A stretch of 64,000 nt of DNA from Rhodococcus sp. ARC_M6 (GCF_022810305.1 NZ_JALGQH010000002.1:310001-374000), one strand, 5' to 3'. Counted from the stretch's first letter, positions 34,954 to 44,658 are shown. Numbers and translations: made by a program. The notes: a model not told the origin generated them from the letters alone.

Positions 34954-36096
34954 TCAGAGGTTCAGCGACCGTCCGATGATTTCCTTCATGATTTCCGTCG
35001 TGCCTCCGTAGATCGTCTGGACACGGGAGTCCAGGTACGCCTTGGCAACCGGGTATTCCTTCATGTAGCCGTAGCCGCCGTGCAGCTGGAGGCAGCGGTC
35101 GATCAGCTTGACCTGGGCCTCGGTTGTCCACCACTTGGCCATGGCAGCTTCCTGCACCGTCAACTTCTCGGCATTGAGCTGTTCGATGAACTTGTCCACC
35201 AGGATGCGGACCGCCGTGGTTTCGGTTGCCAGTTCCGCCAGTACGAATCGGGTGTTCTGGAAACTGCCGATCGACTTGCCGAACGCCTTGCGATCACGGC
35301 AGTACTGGATCGTGCTCTCGAGGACCGATTCCATTGCAGCGGCGGCAACAACGGCAATCGAGAGTCGTTCCTGCGGAAGGTTCTTCATCAGGTAGAGGAA
35401 GCCCATGCCCTCTTCGCCGAGCAGATTTGCTGCCGGCACCCGAACGTCGGTGAAGCTCAGTTCTGCGGTGTCCTGGGCCTTCATACCGATCTTGTCCAAG
35501 TTGCGGCCGCGCTCGAAGCCCGGCATGCCGCGCTCGACAACAAACAGGCTGAACCCTTGCGCACCCTTCTCAGGGTCGGTGCAGCCGACCACGATGACGA
35601 TGTCGGCGTTGATACCGTTGGTGATAAAAGTCTTGGAGCCGTTGAGGATCCAGTGATCACCGTCGCGCACGGCCCTGGTCTTGATGCCCTGCAGGTCACT
35701 ACCGGTGCCCGGTTCGGTCATGGCGATCGCCGAAATCAGTTCGCCCGAAGCAAAACCCGGGAGCCAACGCTGCTTCTGCTCCTCATTGCTCAGGTCAATC
35801 AGGTAGGGCGCGACGACGTCGTTGTGAAGCGTGAATCCGATACCGCTGAAACCACCCTTGGTCGTCTCCTCGGTGATGATCGCGTTGTAGCGGAAGTCCT
35901 TGACTCCGCCGCCGCCGAATTCTTCGGGGACCGCCATTCCCAGGTAACCCTGCTTGCCCGCTTCTACCCAGACGTCGCGGTCTACGATGTTCTGCGCTTC
36001 CCACTTCTCGTGATTGGGTGCAACGTGCTGTGCCAAGAAGTTTTTGTACGACTCCCGAAAGAGATCGTGCTCTGGTTCGAACAAGGTGCGCTCCAC
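34954..36096 (-). CDS. Acyl-CoA dehydrogenase (FadE20-like)
   Basis: A 380-aa flavoenzyme for alpha,beta-dehydrogenation of acyl-CoA. Signature segments are ITEETTKGGFSGIGF, AMTEPGTGSDLQGIKT, GSKTFITNG and the C-terminal LQLHGGYGYMKEYP with IYGGTTEIMKEIIGRSL. The IYEGT-type catalytic glutamate of medium-chain enzymes reads IYGGT here, as in many FadE paralogues with the base elsewhere. The location between lexA and hflX matches fadE20 (Rv2724c) of M. tuberculosis. GTG 36096 has AGGAG 5 nt upstream; the frame to 36144 is an unlikely extension. Confidence 0.93.
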   Translation of the reverse strand: MERTLFEPEHDLFRESYKNFLAQHVAPNHEKWEAQNIVDRDVWVEAGKQGYLGMAVPEEFGGGGVKDFRYNAIITEETTKGGFSGIGFTLHNDVVAPYLIDLSNEEQKQRWLPGFASGELISAIAMTEPGTGSDLQGIKTRAVRDGDHWILNGSKTFITNGINADIVIVVGCTDPEKGAQGFSLFVVERGMPGFERGRNLDKIGMKAQDTAELSFTDVRVPAANLLGEEGMGFLYLMKNLPQERLSIAVVAAAAMESVLESTIQYCRDRKAFGKSIGSFQNTRFVLAELATETTAVRILVDKFIEQLNAEKLTVQEAAMAKWWTTEAQVKLIDRCLQLHGGYGYMKEYPVAKAYLDSRVQTIYGGTTEIMKEIIGRSLNL

Positions 36097-36228
36097 GCCG
36101 ACTCCTACTACTTCGATACATTCTGGGCGGGCGAACTTCGACAACCCACTTGTCTTTTCGTACCGACGGTAGAACTACTCACCCAATCCGTCGATGACCC
36201 GAACGATCACGATTCGTGACTGTACCGG

Positions 36229-37509
36229 TTATCTGTTACTCGAAGTACGGAATTTGGCCAGAGAACGCATGACCGGGTACGCGACCAGGATGCCGATCGA
36301 GCCCCAGGCGATGCCGCCGAGCTCCACCGACCCGATTGTCAGCGTCAGATTGCCGATACCCGCAACGAGTGCCGCAGCGGCCACGGTCAGGTTCACGGGA
36401 TCCGTGAAATCGACCTTGGCTTCCATCCAGATCCGTACACCCAGGATTCCGATGAGGCCGTAGAGAACCATCGTTGCACCACCGATGACACCGTTCGGAA
36501 CTGTGAAGACAAGTGCGCCGAACTTCGGCGAGAAGGCCAGAACCATCGCTGTCGCTGCTGCCACCCAGTACGCCGCTGTCGAGTAGACGCGCGTCGCCGC
36601 CATCACGCCGATATTCTCGGCATACGTCGTCGTACCCGAACCGCCGCCGGCGCCGGCAAGTGTCGTCGCCAGACCGTCGGCGAAGAGTGCATTCCCGGCA
36701 AGATCGTCGAGATTCTTCCCGGTCATCGCTGAGACTGCCTTGACGTGTCCGACGTTCTCGGCGACCAGAACGATCACGACCGGCAGAGCCAATACGATGA
36801 CGGACCAGTCGAACGACGGCCCGTGCAAGGTCGGTAGGCCGAACCAGTCGGCGTCGTGAAGCGCTGTCACACGCTCACTGTCGAGACCGCCGTACACCGC
36901 GGCAAACACCCAGCCGATGACAACGCCGACGAGGATTCCGAGCCGCCCGAGCAAACCCGGCCCGACCACCGTGACCAGCAGGATCGACACCAGCGTCACA
37001 GTGGCAATCAGGGGCTGAGACTGGAACGAGCCGGCGGCCGTCGGCGCAAGGTTCAGGCCGATCAACGCCACGACGGCACCGGTCACCACGGGAGGCATGA
37101 CAGCGTCGATGATGCGTCCACCGATCAGGCGAACAGCTAGACCGATCAGCATCAGCACGATGCCGACCGCCATCACGGCACCGAGCTGAGCGGCCGGACC
37201 CGAACCCGCCGACGCAGTCAGGGGCGCGATGAACGCAAACGACGAACCGAGGTAACTCGGAATCCGGCCCTTCGTGATGATCAGGAACAGCGCCGTGCCG
37301 ATACCTGAGAACAGAAGCGTCGTCGTGACGGGGAAACCGGTGATGGTCGGCACCAGCAGCGTGGCGCCGAACATCGCGATGACGTGCTGCATCCCGATCC
37401 CGACAGTGCGGGGCCAGCTGAGCCGCTCATCCGGTCCGACCACGGCCCCGTCGGCAATTCGTTTACCGTCTCCGTGGACGCTCCAGCCGATTCGGCCGGA
37501 CCCAGTCAT
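36229..37509 (-). CDS. NCS2-family uracil/xanthine permease
   Basis: A 426-aa membrane protein with about 12-14 hydrophobic helices. NCS2 landmarks are QHVIAMFGATLLVP, PSYLGSSFAFIAP, the carboxylate-bearing VLVAENVGHVKAV and the GAGGGSGTTTYAENIGVMAATRVYS signature. This places it with UraA/PyrP-like nucleobase:cation symporters, probably for uracil. ATG 37509 is used; an in-frame GTG 18 nt upstream and a long frame to 37854 exist. No pyrimidine genes are adjacent. The gene is followed only by the acyl-CoA dehydrogenase gene on the same strand, after 132 nt. Confidence 0.92.
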   Translation of the reverse strand: MTGSGRIGWSVHGDGKRIADGAVVGPDERLSWPRTVGIGMQHVIAMFGATLLVPTITGFPVTTTLLFSGIGTALFLIITKGRIPSYLGSSFAFIAPLTASAGSGPAAQLGAVMAVGIVLMLIGLAVRLIGGRIIDAVMPPVVTGAVVALIGLNLAPTAAGSFQSQPLIATVTLVSILLVTVVGPGLLGRLGILVGVVIGWVFAAVYGGLDSERVTALHDADWFGLPTLHGPSFDWSVIVLALPVVIVLVAENVGHVKAVSAMTGKNLDDLAGNALFADGLATTLAGAGGGSGTTTYAENIGVMAATRVYSTAAYWVAAATAMVLAFSPKFGALVFTVPNGVIGGATMVLYGLIGILGVRIWMEAKVDFTDPVNLTVAAAALVAGIGNLTLTIGSVELGGIAWGSIGILVAYPVMRSLAKFRTSSNR

Positions 37510-37585
37510 AGTTTCTCGTTCAGTCACAGGTCGAAATACTAGAGGCCGACGCAGGCTCCCCGGCGTCACACTGGTCGAATCCCAC

Positions 37586-39259
37586 TTACGCCAATACGCG
37601 AGCCGCAGCCTTACGCGCCTCGGCCGGATCGCCGGTCGCGAGAACCGCCGTCGCGGCTGCCTCGCACTGCGCCACCGTGACGGACCCGATCTTGGCCCCG
37701 ACACCGGCCACCGACGCGGCTGCAGCCGAAAGCGACGAGACACCCAAACCGGCAAGAACACACGCCAGCAGAGGGTCCGCGGCAGCTTCGCCGCATACAC
37801 CGACTCGCTTACCGGCTGCTTTTCCGGCCTGCGCTGTCCGAGCAACCAGAGCAATCACCGCGGGCTGCCACGGATCGGTCAGTTCTGCCAATTCGGAAGA
37901 CATCCGGTCGGCCGCCATCGTGTACTGAGCGAGGTCGTTGGTACCGATCGACAGAAACTCGACGTGCTCGAGAATCTGATCTGCCAGCAAAGCCGCGGCC
38001 GGAATCTCCACCATCACACCAGGTACCAGATCGCGGGCACGGACGGCGTCCGCAAAGCGCTTGGCTTCGCCAGGTGTCGCGATCATCGGTGCCATTACCC
38101 ACGGCTGCGAGCCGGTTCGCGCTGCCGCAACTGCGATGGCATCGAGCTGACGATCGAGAATCCCCATGTCCTGCCACGCAATTCGAACACCACGAATGCC
38201 GAGAGCCGGATTTGCTTCTTCCTGATGGTTGGCAAACTTCAGAGGTTTATCGGACCCGGCGTCCAAGGTGCGGATCACGATCTTCTTGCCGGCGAATGCT
38301 TCCAGCACCTCGGTGTAGATCGCGGCCTGCTCGTCGACTGTCGGCTCGGTCTCGCGTCCGAGGAAGCACAGTTCGGTACGAAACAGTCCGATACCTTCGG
38401 CCTGCGTCAGCGCCGCCGCGCGAGCACCGGCACCGTCCTGCACATTTGCCATGATGTTGACGGCCACGCCGTCAGCGGTCTGTCCGGGTCCGACCCACGT
38501 GCTGACACGCTCACGGTCCAACCTGGATACCTCGACCAAAGCGCGAGCCTGATCCGCGTCCGGCGTACTGATCACCTCGCCGGTCGTACCGTCGATCAGT
38601 ACGGGCGTCCCGGATACAACCGTGGCCAGGTCCTTGACCGCGACGATGCACGGGATCCCGAGCTGACGCGCAATGATCGCCGTGTGACTGGTGGGACCAC
38701 CGAGAACAGTCACGAGACCGATGATCTTCGTTGGGTCCAGGCCGGCCGTATCAGCCGGTGCTAAGTCGTCGGCACACAGAATCGACGGGGTTTCCGGAGC
38801 TGGAATACCAGGCTCGGGAAGGCCCGCCAACTCGGCGATGACGCGATCGCGAATGTCCTTCAGATCCGTGACCCGCTCAGCCATCAACCCACCGAGTTTG
38901 GTGAAGACGGTGACAAACTGCTCTGTCGCCGCGATGGCCGCCTGCACCGGCGGGACTCCCTGGGCGATCGATTTCTGGGCGGCGCCGATCCAACCACGAT
39001 CCGCGGCCATCGCCGCGTTGGCCACCAGTACCTCAGCCGCAGCGCCGGTGGCGTCGGCGGCGCGCGCGAGCAGTCGTCCCTCCACCGTCTTGGCTGCGGC
39101 GATGAAGTCGTCCTGCGCGCTTGCTCGTACGGACTCGTCGAGCGGCGGTGCCTCGAAGACCAGTTCCGGGCGCCGGGCCGGCCAGATGGCCGGTCCGTAG
39201 GCGACGCCAGGTACGACGGGAGTCCCCTGCACGCTTGCGCGATCGATCTGTTCGGTCAT
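37586..39259 (-). CDS. ptsI: PTS enzyme I (phosphoenolpyruvate-protein phosphotransferase)
   Basis: A 557-aa enzyme I that passes phosphate from PEP to HPr. The phospho-histidine is His192 in GGPTSHTAIIARQ. The PEP-binding barrel shows RTLDAGSDKPL, GIRGVRIA and the late GVCGEAAADP. AGGAGG precedes ATG 39259. It is transcribed divergently from fruR-fruK-fruA-ptsH, so all components of a fructose PTS lie in one locus; the shared 148-bp gap probably holds FruR sites. Confidence 0.96.
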   Translation of the reverse strand: MTEQIDRASVQGTPVVPGVAYGPAIWPARRPELVFEAPPLDESVRASAQDDFIAAAKTVEGRLLARAADATGAAAEVLVANAAMAADRGWIGAAQKSIAQGVPPVQAAIAATEQFVTVFTKLGGLMAERVTDLKDIRDRVIAELAGLPEPGIPAPETPSILCADDLAPADTAGLDPTKIIGLVTVLGGPTSHTAIIARQLGIPCIVAVKDLATVVSGTPVLIDGTTGEVISTPDADQARALVEVSRLDRERVSTWVGPGQTADGVAVNIMANVQDGAGARAAALTQAEGIGLFRTELCFLGRETEPTVDEQAAIYTEVLEAFAGKKIVIRTLDAGSDKPLKFANHQEEANPALGIRGVRIAWQDMGILDRQLDAIAVAAARTGSQPWVMAPMIATPGEAKRFADAVRARDLVPGVMVEIPAAALLADQILEHVEFLSIGTNDLAQYTMAADRMSSELAELTDPWQPAVIALVARTAQAGKAAGKRVGVCGEAAADPLLACVLAGLGVSSLSAAAASVAGVGAKIGSVTVAQCEAAATAVLATGDPAEARKAAARVLA

Positions 39260-39310
39260 CGTGTCCTCCTACTTACTCAGCCTCGTTGTGACGAAGGTTA
39301 CTCGCAACTA

Positions 39311-39355
39311 TTGACATGTCAACACACTCGGGCGTAAAACAACATAAAGCAACAT
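39311..39355. promoter_or_regulatory. Candidate FruR operator region between ptsI and fruR
   Basis: TTGACATGTCAA (39311-39322) is a perfect 12-bp palindrome. About 18 bp on, CAACAT repeats with a 10-bp period (39340-39345, 39350-39355) inside an A/C-rich tract, the direct-repeat style used by DeoR-family regulators. These are candidates for control of both transcription units. Confidence 0.4.
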
Positions 39356-39407
39356 CAACTGTGATCGGCAACCGACCGCCAGATCCCCTCGTCGAATCGG
39401 AGAACAC

Positions 39408-40175
39408 GTGTACGCGGAAGAACGTCAGCAAGCGATCGCCGGAATGGTGTCGCAGCGTGGCCGCATGTCCGTGTCAGCACTTTCCGAAACCTTCGGCGTG
39501 ACCACCGAAACCGTTCGACGCGACCTCGCCTTCCTCGAACGAATCGGCCAGATCCGCCGCGTTCACGGCGGCGCCGTTCCCACCGCTTCGCTTCACGTCA
39601 CCGAACCCGGAATGGCCGAACGTGATCAGACTCGCGCCGAGCAGAAGGACCGCATCGCACGGTGCGCCACCACGTACCTGCCGGTCAGCGGCGGCAGCGT
39701 AATTTTCGACGCCGGCACCACCACCGGACGCATGATGCCCGAAATCCCCCCTGAACTCGATTTCACGGCCGTGACCAATTCCGTGCCGATCGGCGCACGC
39801 CTGGCATCGATGAGTTCGGTGTCACTGATCATGCTCGGCGGTCGTGTCCGCGGAGTCACCCAGGCCGCAGTCGGCGAGGACGCTCTACGTCTGCTGAGCA
39901 CACTCCGCGTCGACGTCGCCTTCATCGGCACCAACGCCATCAGTCCCGGACATGGACTTTCGACCCCCGACAACGAGGAGGCCGCGGTCAAGCGCGCCAT
40001 GGTCAAGGCCGCCAATCATGTTGTCGTGCTTGCCGACTCCACCAAGGTGGGCCGCGAGCATCTCATCAGCTTCGCTCCGCTCGACAGCATCGACGTCCTC
40101 ATTACCGACGAGGAAATCAGTGCCACAGATACATCCGAGTTCCACGACCACGGAATCGAGGTGGTGATCGCATGA
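39408..40175 (+). CDS. fruR: DeoR-family fructose operon regulator
   Basis: A 255-aa regulator with a DeoR helix-turn-helix (MSVSALSETFGVTTETVRRDLAFLE) and a sugar-phosphate-sensing C-terminal domain (IFDAGTTTGRM, VAFIGTNAISPGHGLST, VLADSTKVGRE). The likely effector is fructose 1-phosphate or fructose 1,6-bisphosphate. GTG 39408 has GGAG 5 nt upstream. Its stop overlaps the fruK start (ATGA), showing tight coupling. Confidence 0.92.
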   Translation: MYAEERQQAIAGMVSQRGRMSVSALSETFGVTTETVRRDLAFLERIGQIRRVHGGAVPTASLHVTEPGMAERDQTRAEQKDRIARCATTYLPVSGGSVIFDAGTTTGRMMPEIPPELDFTAVTNSVPIGARLASMSSVSLIMLGGRVRGVTQAAVGEDALRLLSTLRVDVAFIGTNAISPGHGLSTPDNEEAAVKRAMVKAANHVVVLADSTKVGREHLISFAPLDSIDVLITDEEISATDTSEFHDHGIEVVIA

Positions 40176-41155
40176 TCGTCACGCTGACCGCCAATCCGAG
40201 CATCGATCGAACAGTGCAGTTGGATCAACCCCTCGTGCGGGGCTCCGTCCTACGCGCACAGTCCACCCGTAGCGATCCCGGCGGGAAGGGGGTGAATGTG
40301 GCCCGCGTCCTGAGCGCCGCACAACTCGAAGTACTCGCGATTCTCCCCGGCAATCCCGGTGACCCGCTTCTGAGCGCGCTCGCTACCGGCGCAATCCCCC
40401 ACCTCGGTGTTGCCACGACGGGCCTCGCCCGCACCAACATCACCGTGGCAGAACCAGACGGCACGACCACCAAAATCAACGAACCGGGCGCCACACTGTC
40501 CGCGTCGACGCTGGAGGCGTTAGCCCACGAACTGATCTCGCGGGCCGACATCGCCGACTGGATAGTCCTGTCCGGATCGGTACCGCCCGGGGTTCACCCC
40601 GGCTGGTACGCGGAACTTGTTGCGGCCCTTCGAGATCACCCGTGCCGAGTAGCCGTTGACACCTCCGACGCACCCCTGTCAGCACTGGCCGAGAATTTCC
40701 CCCACTCGGCGCCGGATCTGCTCAAACCCAACGGCGAAGAGTTGGCTCAACTCACCGGCGTTGACAGCCATCTTCTGGAAAATGCTGCACAAGCGGGCAA
40801 TCCGGGCCCCGCGATCGCTGCAGCAAACCGACTGGTCGAGCGTGGCGTCGGCGCCGTACTCGCAACGCTCGGTGCAGCGGGCGCGGTGTTGGTCACCGCC
40901 GACGGCGCCTGGATCGCTACCGCTCCCCCGATCGTCGCGGTCAGTACCGTCGGTGCCGGTGATTCGTCACTCGCCGGCTACATCCTCGCCGCGACCGCCG
41001 GAGCGGATGAAGCACAATGCCTCCGTCATGCGGTCGCCTACGGAAGCGCAGCAGCATCCCTTCCCGGAACCACCCTCCCGACACCGAAACAAGTCGATCT
41101 CGCAGGCGTCACGATCGTGGCTGCCGAGTCCGTCCTGCCCACCGAACTCGCCTGA
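40172..41155 (+). CDS. fruK: 1-phosphofructokinase
   Basis: A 327-aa PfkB-family kinase converting fructose 1-phosphate to fructose 1,6-bisphosphate. The N-terminal substrate signature is seen in TLTANPSIDRTVQL and DPGGKGVNVARVL; the C-terminal PfkB motif STVGAGDSSLAGY contains the catalytic Asp. It overlaps fruR by 4 nt and is followed by the transporter gene after 17 nt. Confidence 0.95.
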   Translation: MIVTLTANPSIDRTVQLDQPLVRGSVLRAQSTRSDPGGKGVNVARVLSAAQLEVLAILPGNPGDPLLSALATGAIPHLGVATTGLARTNITVAEPDGTTTKINEPGATLSASTLEALAHELISRADIADWIVLSGSVPPGVHPGWYAELVAALRDHPCRVAVDTSDAPLSALAENFPHSAPDLLKPNGEELAQLTGVDSHLLENAAQAGNPGPAIAAANRLVERGVGAVLATLGAAGAVLVTADGAWIATAPPIVAVSTVGAGDSSLAGYILAATAGADEAQCLRHAVAYGSAAASLPGTTLPTPKQVDLAGVTIVAAESVLPTELA

Positions 41156-41172
41156 GTTTTAAGGAAACTGAC

Positions 41173-43227
41173 ATGTCCGATCCCACCGCACGCGGTTCCG
41201 GCTCCCCGATCATCAGCCCCGAACTGACCTCACTCGACACCAACCTCGGCTCCTCCAAAGACGACGTCATTCGCGCCTTGGCTGCGCGGTTGACCGCGGC
41301 AGGTCGCGCCGACAACGCCGACGGCCTCGTCGAGGCCGCCCTCGCCCGCGAAGCCCAGTCGGCTACCGGCCTTCCCGGCGGAATCGCGATCCCCCATTGC
41401 CGCTCCGCAGCCGTGACGTCCGCATCCCTCGGATTTGCCCGCCTCGACCCGAAGGTCGACTTCGGAGCTCCCGACGGCCCCGCCGACCTCGTGTTCCTGA
41501 TCGCCGCACCGGAAGGCGCCGGGGCAGAGCACATGAAGCTCCTCTCCTCCCTGGCCCGCGCCTTGGTTCGCCCGGCATTCGTGACGTCCCTTCGCGAAGC
41601 GTCGACGCCCGACGAGGTCGTGCGCTTGGTCGACGAGGTTCTCAATCCGGCCCCGGCAACGCCGGCACCCGCAACTCCCGCACCCGCGCCTGTTTCCGTC
41701 GGGAAACATGTTGCCGAAGCAGCCACGCCCGAGCCGGCAGAGCCACGCCACATCGTTGCGGTCACCGCCTGCCCCACCGGCATTGCGCACACCTACATGG
41801 CCGCTGATTCCCTTGTTGCCGCCGGTGAACGTGCCGGTGTCACGGTCCACGTCGAAACCCAAGGGTCCAGCGGAAGCACAGCCCTCGCGCCGTCCGTGAT
41901 TGCCAGCGCCGCCGCGGTCATCTTCGCCACCGATGTCGGGGTGAAGGGCCGTGAAAGGTTCGCCGGCAAACCCGTCGTCGCCTCCGGCGTGAAACGCGCC
42001 ATCAACGAACCGGACAAGATGCTGGCCGAGGCACTGCGCGCTGCCGATAATCCGGCCGCAGCGGTTGTCGACGGCGCAGCTGCCGCAGCGGACGACGACA
42101 CCGGCACAGTCGGTTTCGGCACACACCTGCGCCAGGTACTGCTGACCGGCGTCAGCTACATGATCCCGTTCGTCGCGGCCGGTGGCCTGCTCATCGCCCT
42201 CGGCTTCTTGCTCGGCGGATACGAAATCTCCGGGCCGGCGCAGGACATCGTGCTCAACAATTCGCTGACGAATCTGCCGGACGGCGGACTCGCGACCTAC
42301 CTCGGCGCCGTTCTGTTCCAGATCGGCTCGCTGGCCTTCAGCTTCCTTGTCCCGGCACTGGCGGGTTACATCGCCTTCGCTATCGCCGACCGCCCTGGCA
42401 TTGCTCCCGGCTTCACCGCCGGCGCCGTGGCTGTTTTTGTCGGCGCGGGATTCATCGGTGGCCTGGTCGGCGGTCTCATCGCCGGCGTTGTGGCGCTGTA
42501 CATCGGCCGAATCGCCGTCCCTCAGTGGCTACGAGGGTTGATGCCCGTCGTGATCATCCCGCTGTTCGCCACCCTGGTGGTCGGCGCACTGATGTTCCTC
42601 GTCCTCGGACGACCCCTCGCCGCGATTACCTCCGGACTTACCGACTGGCTCAACGGACTCTCGGGCAGTTCCGCCATCTTCCTCGGAATCATCCTGGGTC
42701 TGATGATGTGCTTCGACCTCGGCGGTCCCGTCAACAAGGCCGCATACGCATTCGCTGTTGCAGGCCTGAACGTCGACGACCCGGCTTCGCTGCGCATCAT
42801 GGCGGCAGTCATGGCCGCCGGTATGGTTCCGCCGCTCGCGATGGCCCTCGCCTCCACTGTCCTGCGTCCCAAGCTTTTCAGTGAAGCTGAACGTGAGAAC
42901 GGAAAGGCTGCCTGGTTGCTCGGATCCGCATTCATCTCCGAAGGCGCCATCCCGTTCGCAGCCGCCGATCCGTTCCGCGTCATTCCCTCGATGATGGCCG
43001 GCGGCGCCGTCACCGGAGGCCTGATCATGGCCTTCAACGTCACTCTCAGTGCACCGCACGGCGGTATCTTCGTCGCCTTCGCCATTGGCGGAATCGGATG
43101 GTTCATCGTCTCCCTCGCCGCGGGCACCGTCGTTGCAGCACTGGCAGTCGTCGCAGCAAAACAGTTCATCCGCTCCGGACCCACCGACGCAGAGTTGGAC
43201 CCCGAAACCGTGCCCGCTGCGGCATGA
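41173..43227 (+). CDS. fruA: PTS fructose transporter subunit IIABC
   Basis: A 684-aa fused permease. The IIA domain carries His75 (GIAIPHCRSA). A Pro/Ala linker leads to IIB with Cys200 (VTACPTGIAHTYMA), and the IIC membrane domain begins near residue 320 with eight or more helices (SYMIPFVAAGGLLIALGF, GGPVNKAAYAFAVAG). Fructose is taken up as fructose 1-phosphate, matching FruK. ATG 41173 follows AAGGAA; an upstream frame is spurious. Confidence 0.96.
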   Translation: MSDPTARGSGSPIISPELTSLDTNLGSSKDDVIRALAARLTAAGRADNADGLVEAALAREAQSATGLPGGIAIPHCRSAAVTSASLGFARLDPKVDFGAPDGPADLVFLIAAPEGAGAEHMKLLSSLARALVRPAFVTSLREASTPDEVVRLVDEVLNPAPATPAPATPAPAPVSVGKHVAEAATPEPAEPRHIVAVTACPTGIAHTYMAADSLVAAGERAGVTVHVETQGSSGSTALAPSVIASAAAVIFATDVGVKGRERFAGKPVVASGVKRAINEPDKMLAEALRAADNPAAAVVDGAAAAADDDTGTVGFGTHLRQVLLTGVSYMIPFVAAGGLLIALGFLLGGYEISGPAQDIVLNNSLTNLPDGGLATYLGAVLFQIGSLAFSFLVPALAGYIAFAIADRPGIAPGFTAGAVAVFVGAGFIGGLVGGLIAGVVALYIGRIAVPQWLRGLMPVVIIPLFATLVVGALMFLVLGRPLAAITSGLTDWLNGLSGSSAIFLGIILGLMMCFDLGGPVNKAAYAFAVAGLNVDDPASLRIMAAVMAAGMVPPLAMALASTVLRPKLFSEAERENGKAAWLLGSAFISEGAIPFAAADPFRVIPSMMAGGAVTGGLIMAFNVTLSAPHGGIFVAFAIGGIGWFIVSLAAGTVVAALAVVAAKQFIRSGPTDAELDPETVPAAA

Positions 43228-43266
43228 TCAACACCAACCACTACGACCACACCTCTAGGAGTTCCC

Positions 43267-43524
43267 ATGCCCAGTAAGACCGTTGCCGTAGGTTCCGCAG
43301 TCGGCCTCCACGCTCGCCCCGCTGCTCTGATCGCAGAAGCAGTCGGCTCATCCGGAGCCACCGTTACCCTGGCCGTTGCCGGCGGCGAGCCCGTCGACGC
43401 CGGGTCAGCACTCATGATCATGACGCTCGGCGCTGCCAAGGACACCGAAGTCACCGTCGAGTCCGACGACGTTGCCGCCCTCGAGAAGGTTGCCGAGTTG
43501 GTTGCCGCGGATCTCGACGCCTGA
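43267..43524 (+). CDS. ptsH: Phosphocarrier protein HPr
   Basis: The 85-aa HPr has the phospho-histidine His15 in VGLHARPAA. A serine at 47 (DAGSALMIM) marks the site equivalent to the regulatory Ser46 of Firmicutes. AGGAG lies upstream of the ATG. It completes the operon fruR-fruK-fruA-ptsH and is followed by a long hairpin. Confidence 0.97.
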   Translation: MPSKTVAVGSAVGLHARPAALIAEAVGSSGATVTLAVAGGEPVDAGSALMIMTLGAAKDTEVTVESDDVAALEKVAELVAADLDA

Positions 43525-43539
43525 GCAACAGGCTTGAAA

Positions 43540-43578
43540 GGCCGGGCCTCGCACTGACATTCAGTGCGAAGCCCGGCC
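43540..43578 (+). terminator. Terminator of the fru/pts operon
   Basis: An 18-pair stem with one mismatch runs from GGCCGGGC (43540-43547) to GCCCGGCC (43571-43578), with a 3-nt loop at 43558-43560. It separates ptsH from the convergent gene ending at 43609. Confidence 0.9.
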
Positions 43579-43608
43579 TCTCGCGTTTCCGCTCTCAGCT
43601 TCCCGGTC

Positions 43609-44658
43609 TCAGCGCCGACGCACTCGGAAGCCGACCAGAATTGCCAGCACAACGGTGACAATTCCGATGCCACCCCACAGCACAACCCCGTTCGAGGCAG
43701 TCGACGTAGCGTCTTCTGCCGCTGCCGCATCATCGGGTGCCATCCCGTCAACTACCCCGCGCATGACGTACAACGGCGGCAGTGCGCCACCCTGCGCTTC
43801 GGAGCCGATCACCAGGTCACCGCCATCGGTGAACATCATTGATTCACCTTGTGGCTGGTGGGGCGTCGGGACTCGCAGGGGTTCTGATTCTGTCAGCGCC
43901 GCGCCGATACCGTCGTCACCGATCCGGTACAGGTACAGGTACACATCCGTGTAGCTGCGCAGTGCCAATACCGAACCGTCTGCGGCGACTGCGCCGCCCG
44001 TGAACATCACGGAATTGAACCCGCCCGTCGACGTATCACCGGTGCGCACCGTGCCGACCCGGGTCAGCGGCGTGGGTCCGGGTTCCGCCAGGCCGGAGAT
44101 TGTCTGCCCGCCTTCGGGTGTGTAGACGCTGCTCGGTCCGAGCAGTTCCTTCGTGACGACGAACAAACGACCGTTGGGATCCACGAGCACCGCCTCGGCG
44201 TCGTGCGGGCCGTCCGGATAAGTGAGTCGGCGCAGGGTGCCATCAGCCGACTCAGGATCCAAGGTGAGCAAGGCAACGGTTTCCCGAGCCCGCCGATTGT
44301 CGCCGGTGTCCGCCAGAATCAGGAGACCGCCGTGCGACGCCAGATCCTCGACGTCGTACGGGTCGATCGGCACCGGAATGCGGCCACGCACAGCGCAATC
44401 GAAATCCATCTCGATGACAACCTCGTCGTTGCCGCTGTCGCCGATCGCAAAGATTCGCTCCCCGAGAGCAACCATTCCCGAAAGCTCTTCGAGGCCCGGA
44501 TCGGTTGGTGTGCATAATGGCTCGAATACGCCCGTTCCTGGAACGGGCGTATTCGCTTGTGCAGTAGCACTTCCCGAAAGAATCACCAAGAGCGCACCTG
44601 CTGCAGCGGCTACTCGCGTCGAACTAAGCACTCGGTGCGTACTCGACCGCCTAAGCAC
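43609..44658 (-). CDS. Exported, membrane-anchored propeller-like protein of unknown function
   Basis: A 349-aa protein with an N-terminal signal peptide (hydrophobic AAAAGALLVILSG, likely cleavage after ATAQA) and a C-terminal transmembrane helix (VVLWGGIGIVTVVLAILVGF) ending in RRR. The ectodomain has repeating beta-propeller-like blades (ELSGMVALGERIFAIGDSGND, DPYDVEDLASHGGLLILADTGDNRRARE, DAEAVLVDPNGRLFVVTKE), like phytase- or SdiA-type esterase propellers. GTG 44658 overlaps the hflX stop (GTGCTTAG); a second GTG at 44631 lies in a duplicate of the same sequence and is an equally good start. It is probably cotranscribed with hflX. Confidence 0.75.
   Translation of the reverse strand: MLRRSSTHRVLSSTRVAAAAGALLVILSGSATAQANTPVPGTGVFEPLCTPTDPGLEELSGMVALGERIFAIGDSGNDEVVIEMDFDCAVRGRIPVPIDPYDVEDLASHGGLLILADTGDNRRARETVALLTLDPESADGTLRRLTYPDGPHDAEAVLVDPNGRLFVVTKELLGPSSVYTPEGGQTISGLAEPGPTPLTRVGTVRTGDTSTGGFNSVMFTGGAVAADGSVLALRSYTDVYLYLYRIGDDGIGAALTESEPLRVPTPHQPQGESMMFTDGGDLVIGSEAQGGALPPLYVMRGVVDGMAPDDAAAAEDATSTASNGVVLWGGIGIVTVVLAILVGFRVRRR
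44523..44555. repeat. Perfect 16-bp inverted repeat inside a coding sequence
   Basis: CGAATACGCCCGTTCC (44523-44538) pairs with GGAACGGGCGTATTCG (44540-44555) around a single central base. It encodes the residues just after the signal peptide of the propeller-like protein and lies about 100 nt past the end of hflX. Confidence 0.85.

Noticed and set aside
35080-36219. 379-codon open frame on the plus strand
   Set aside because: It is antisense to the acyl-CoA dehydrogenase gene, which carries all family motifs.
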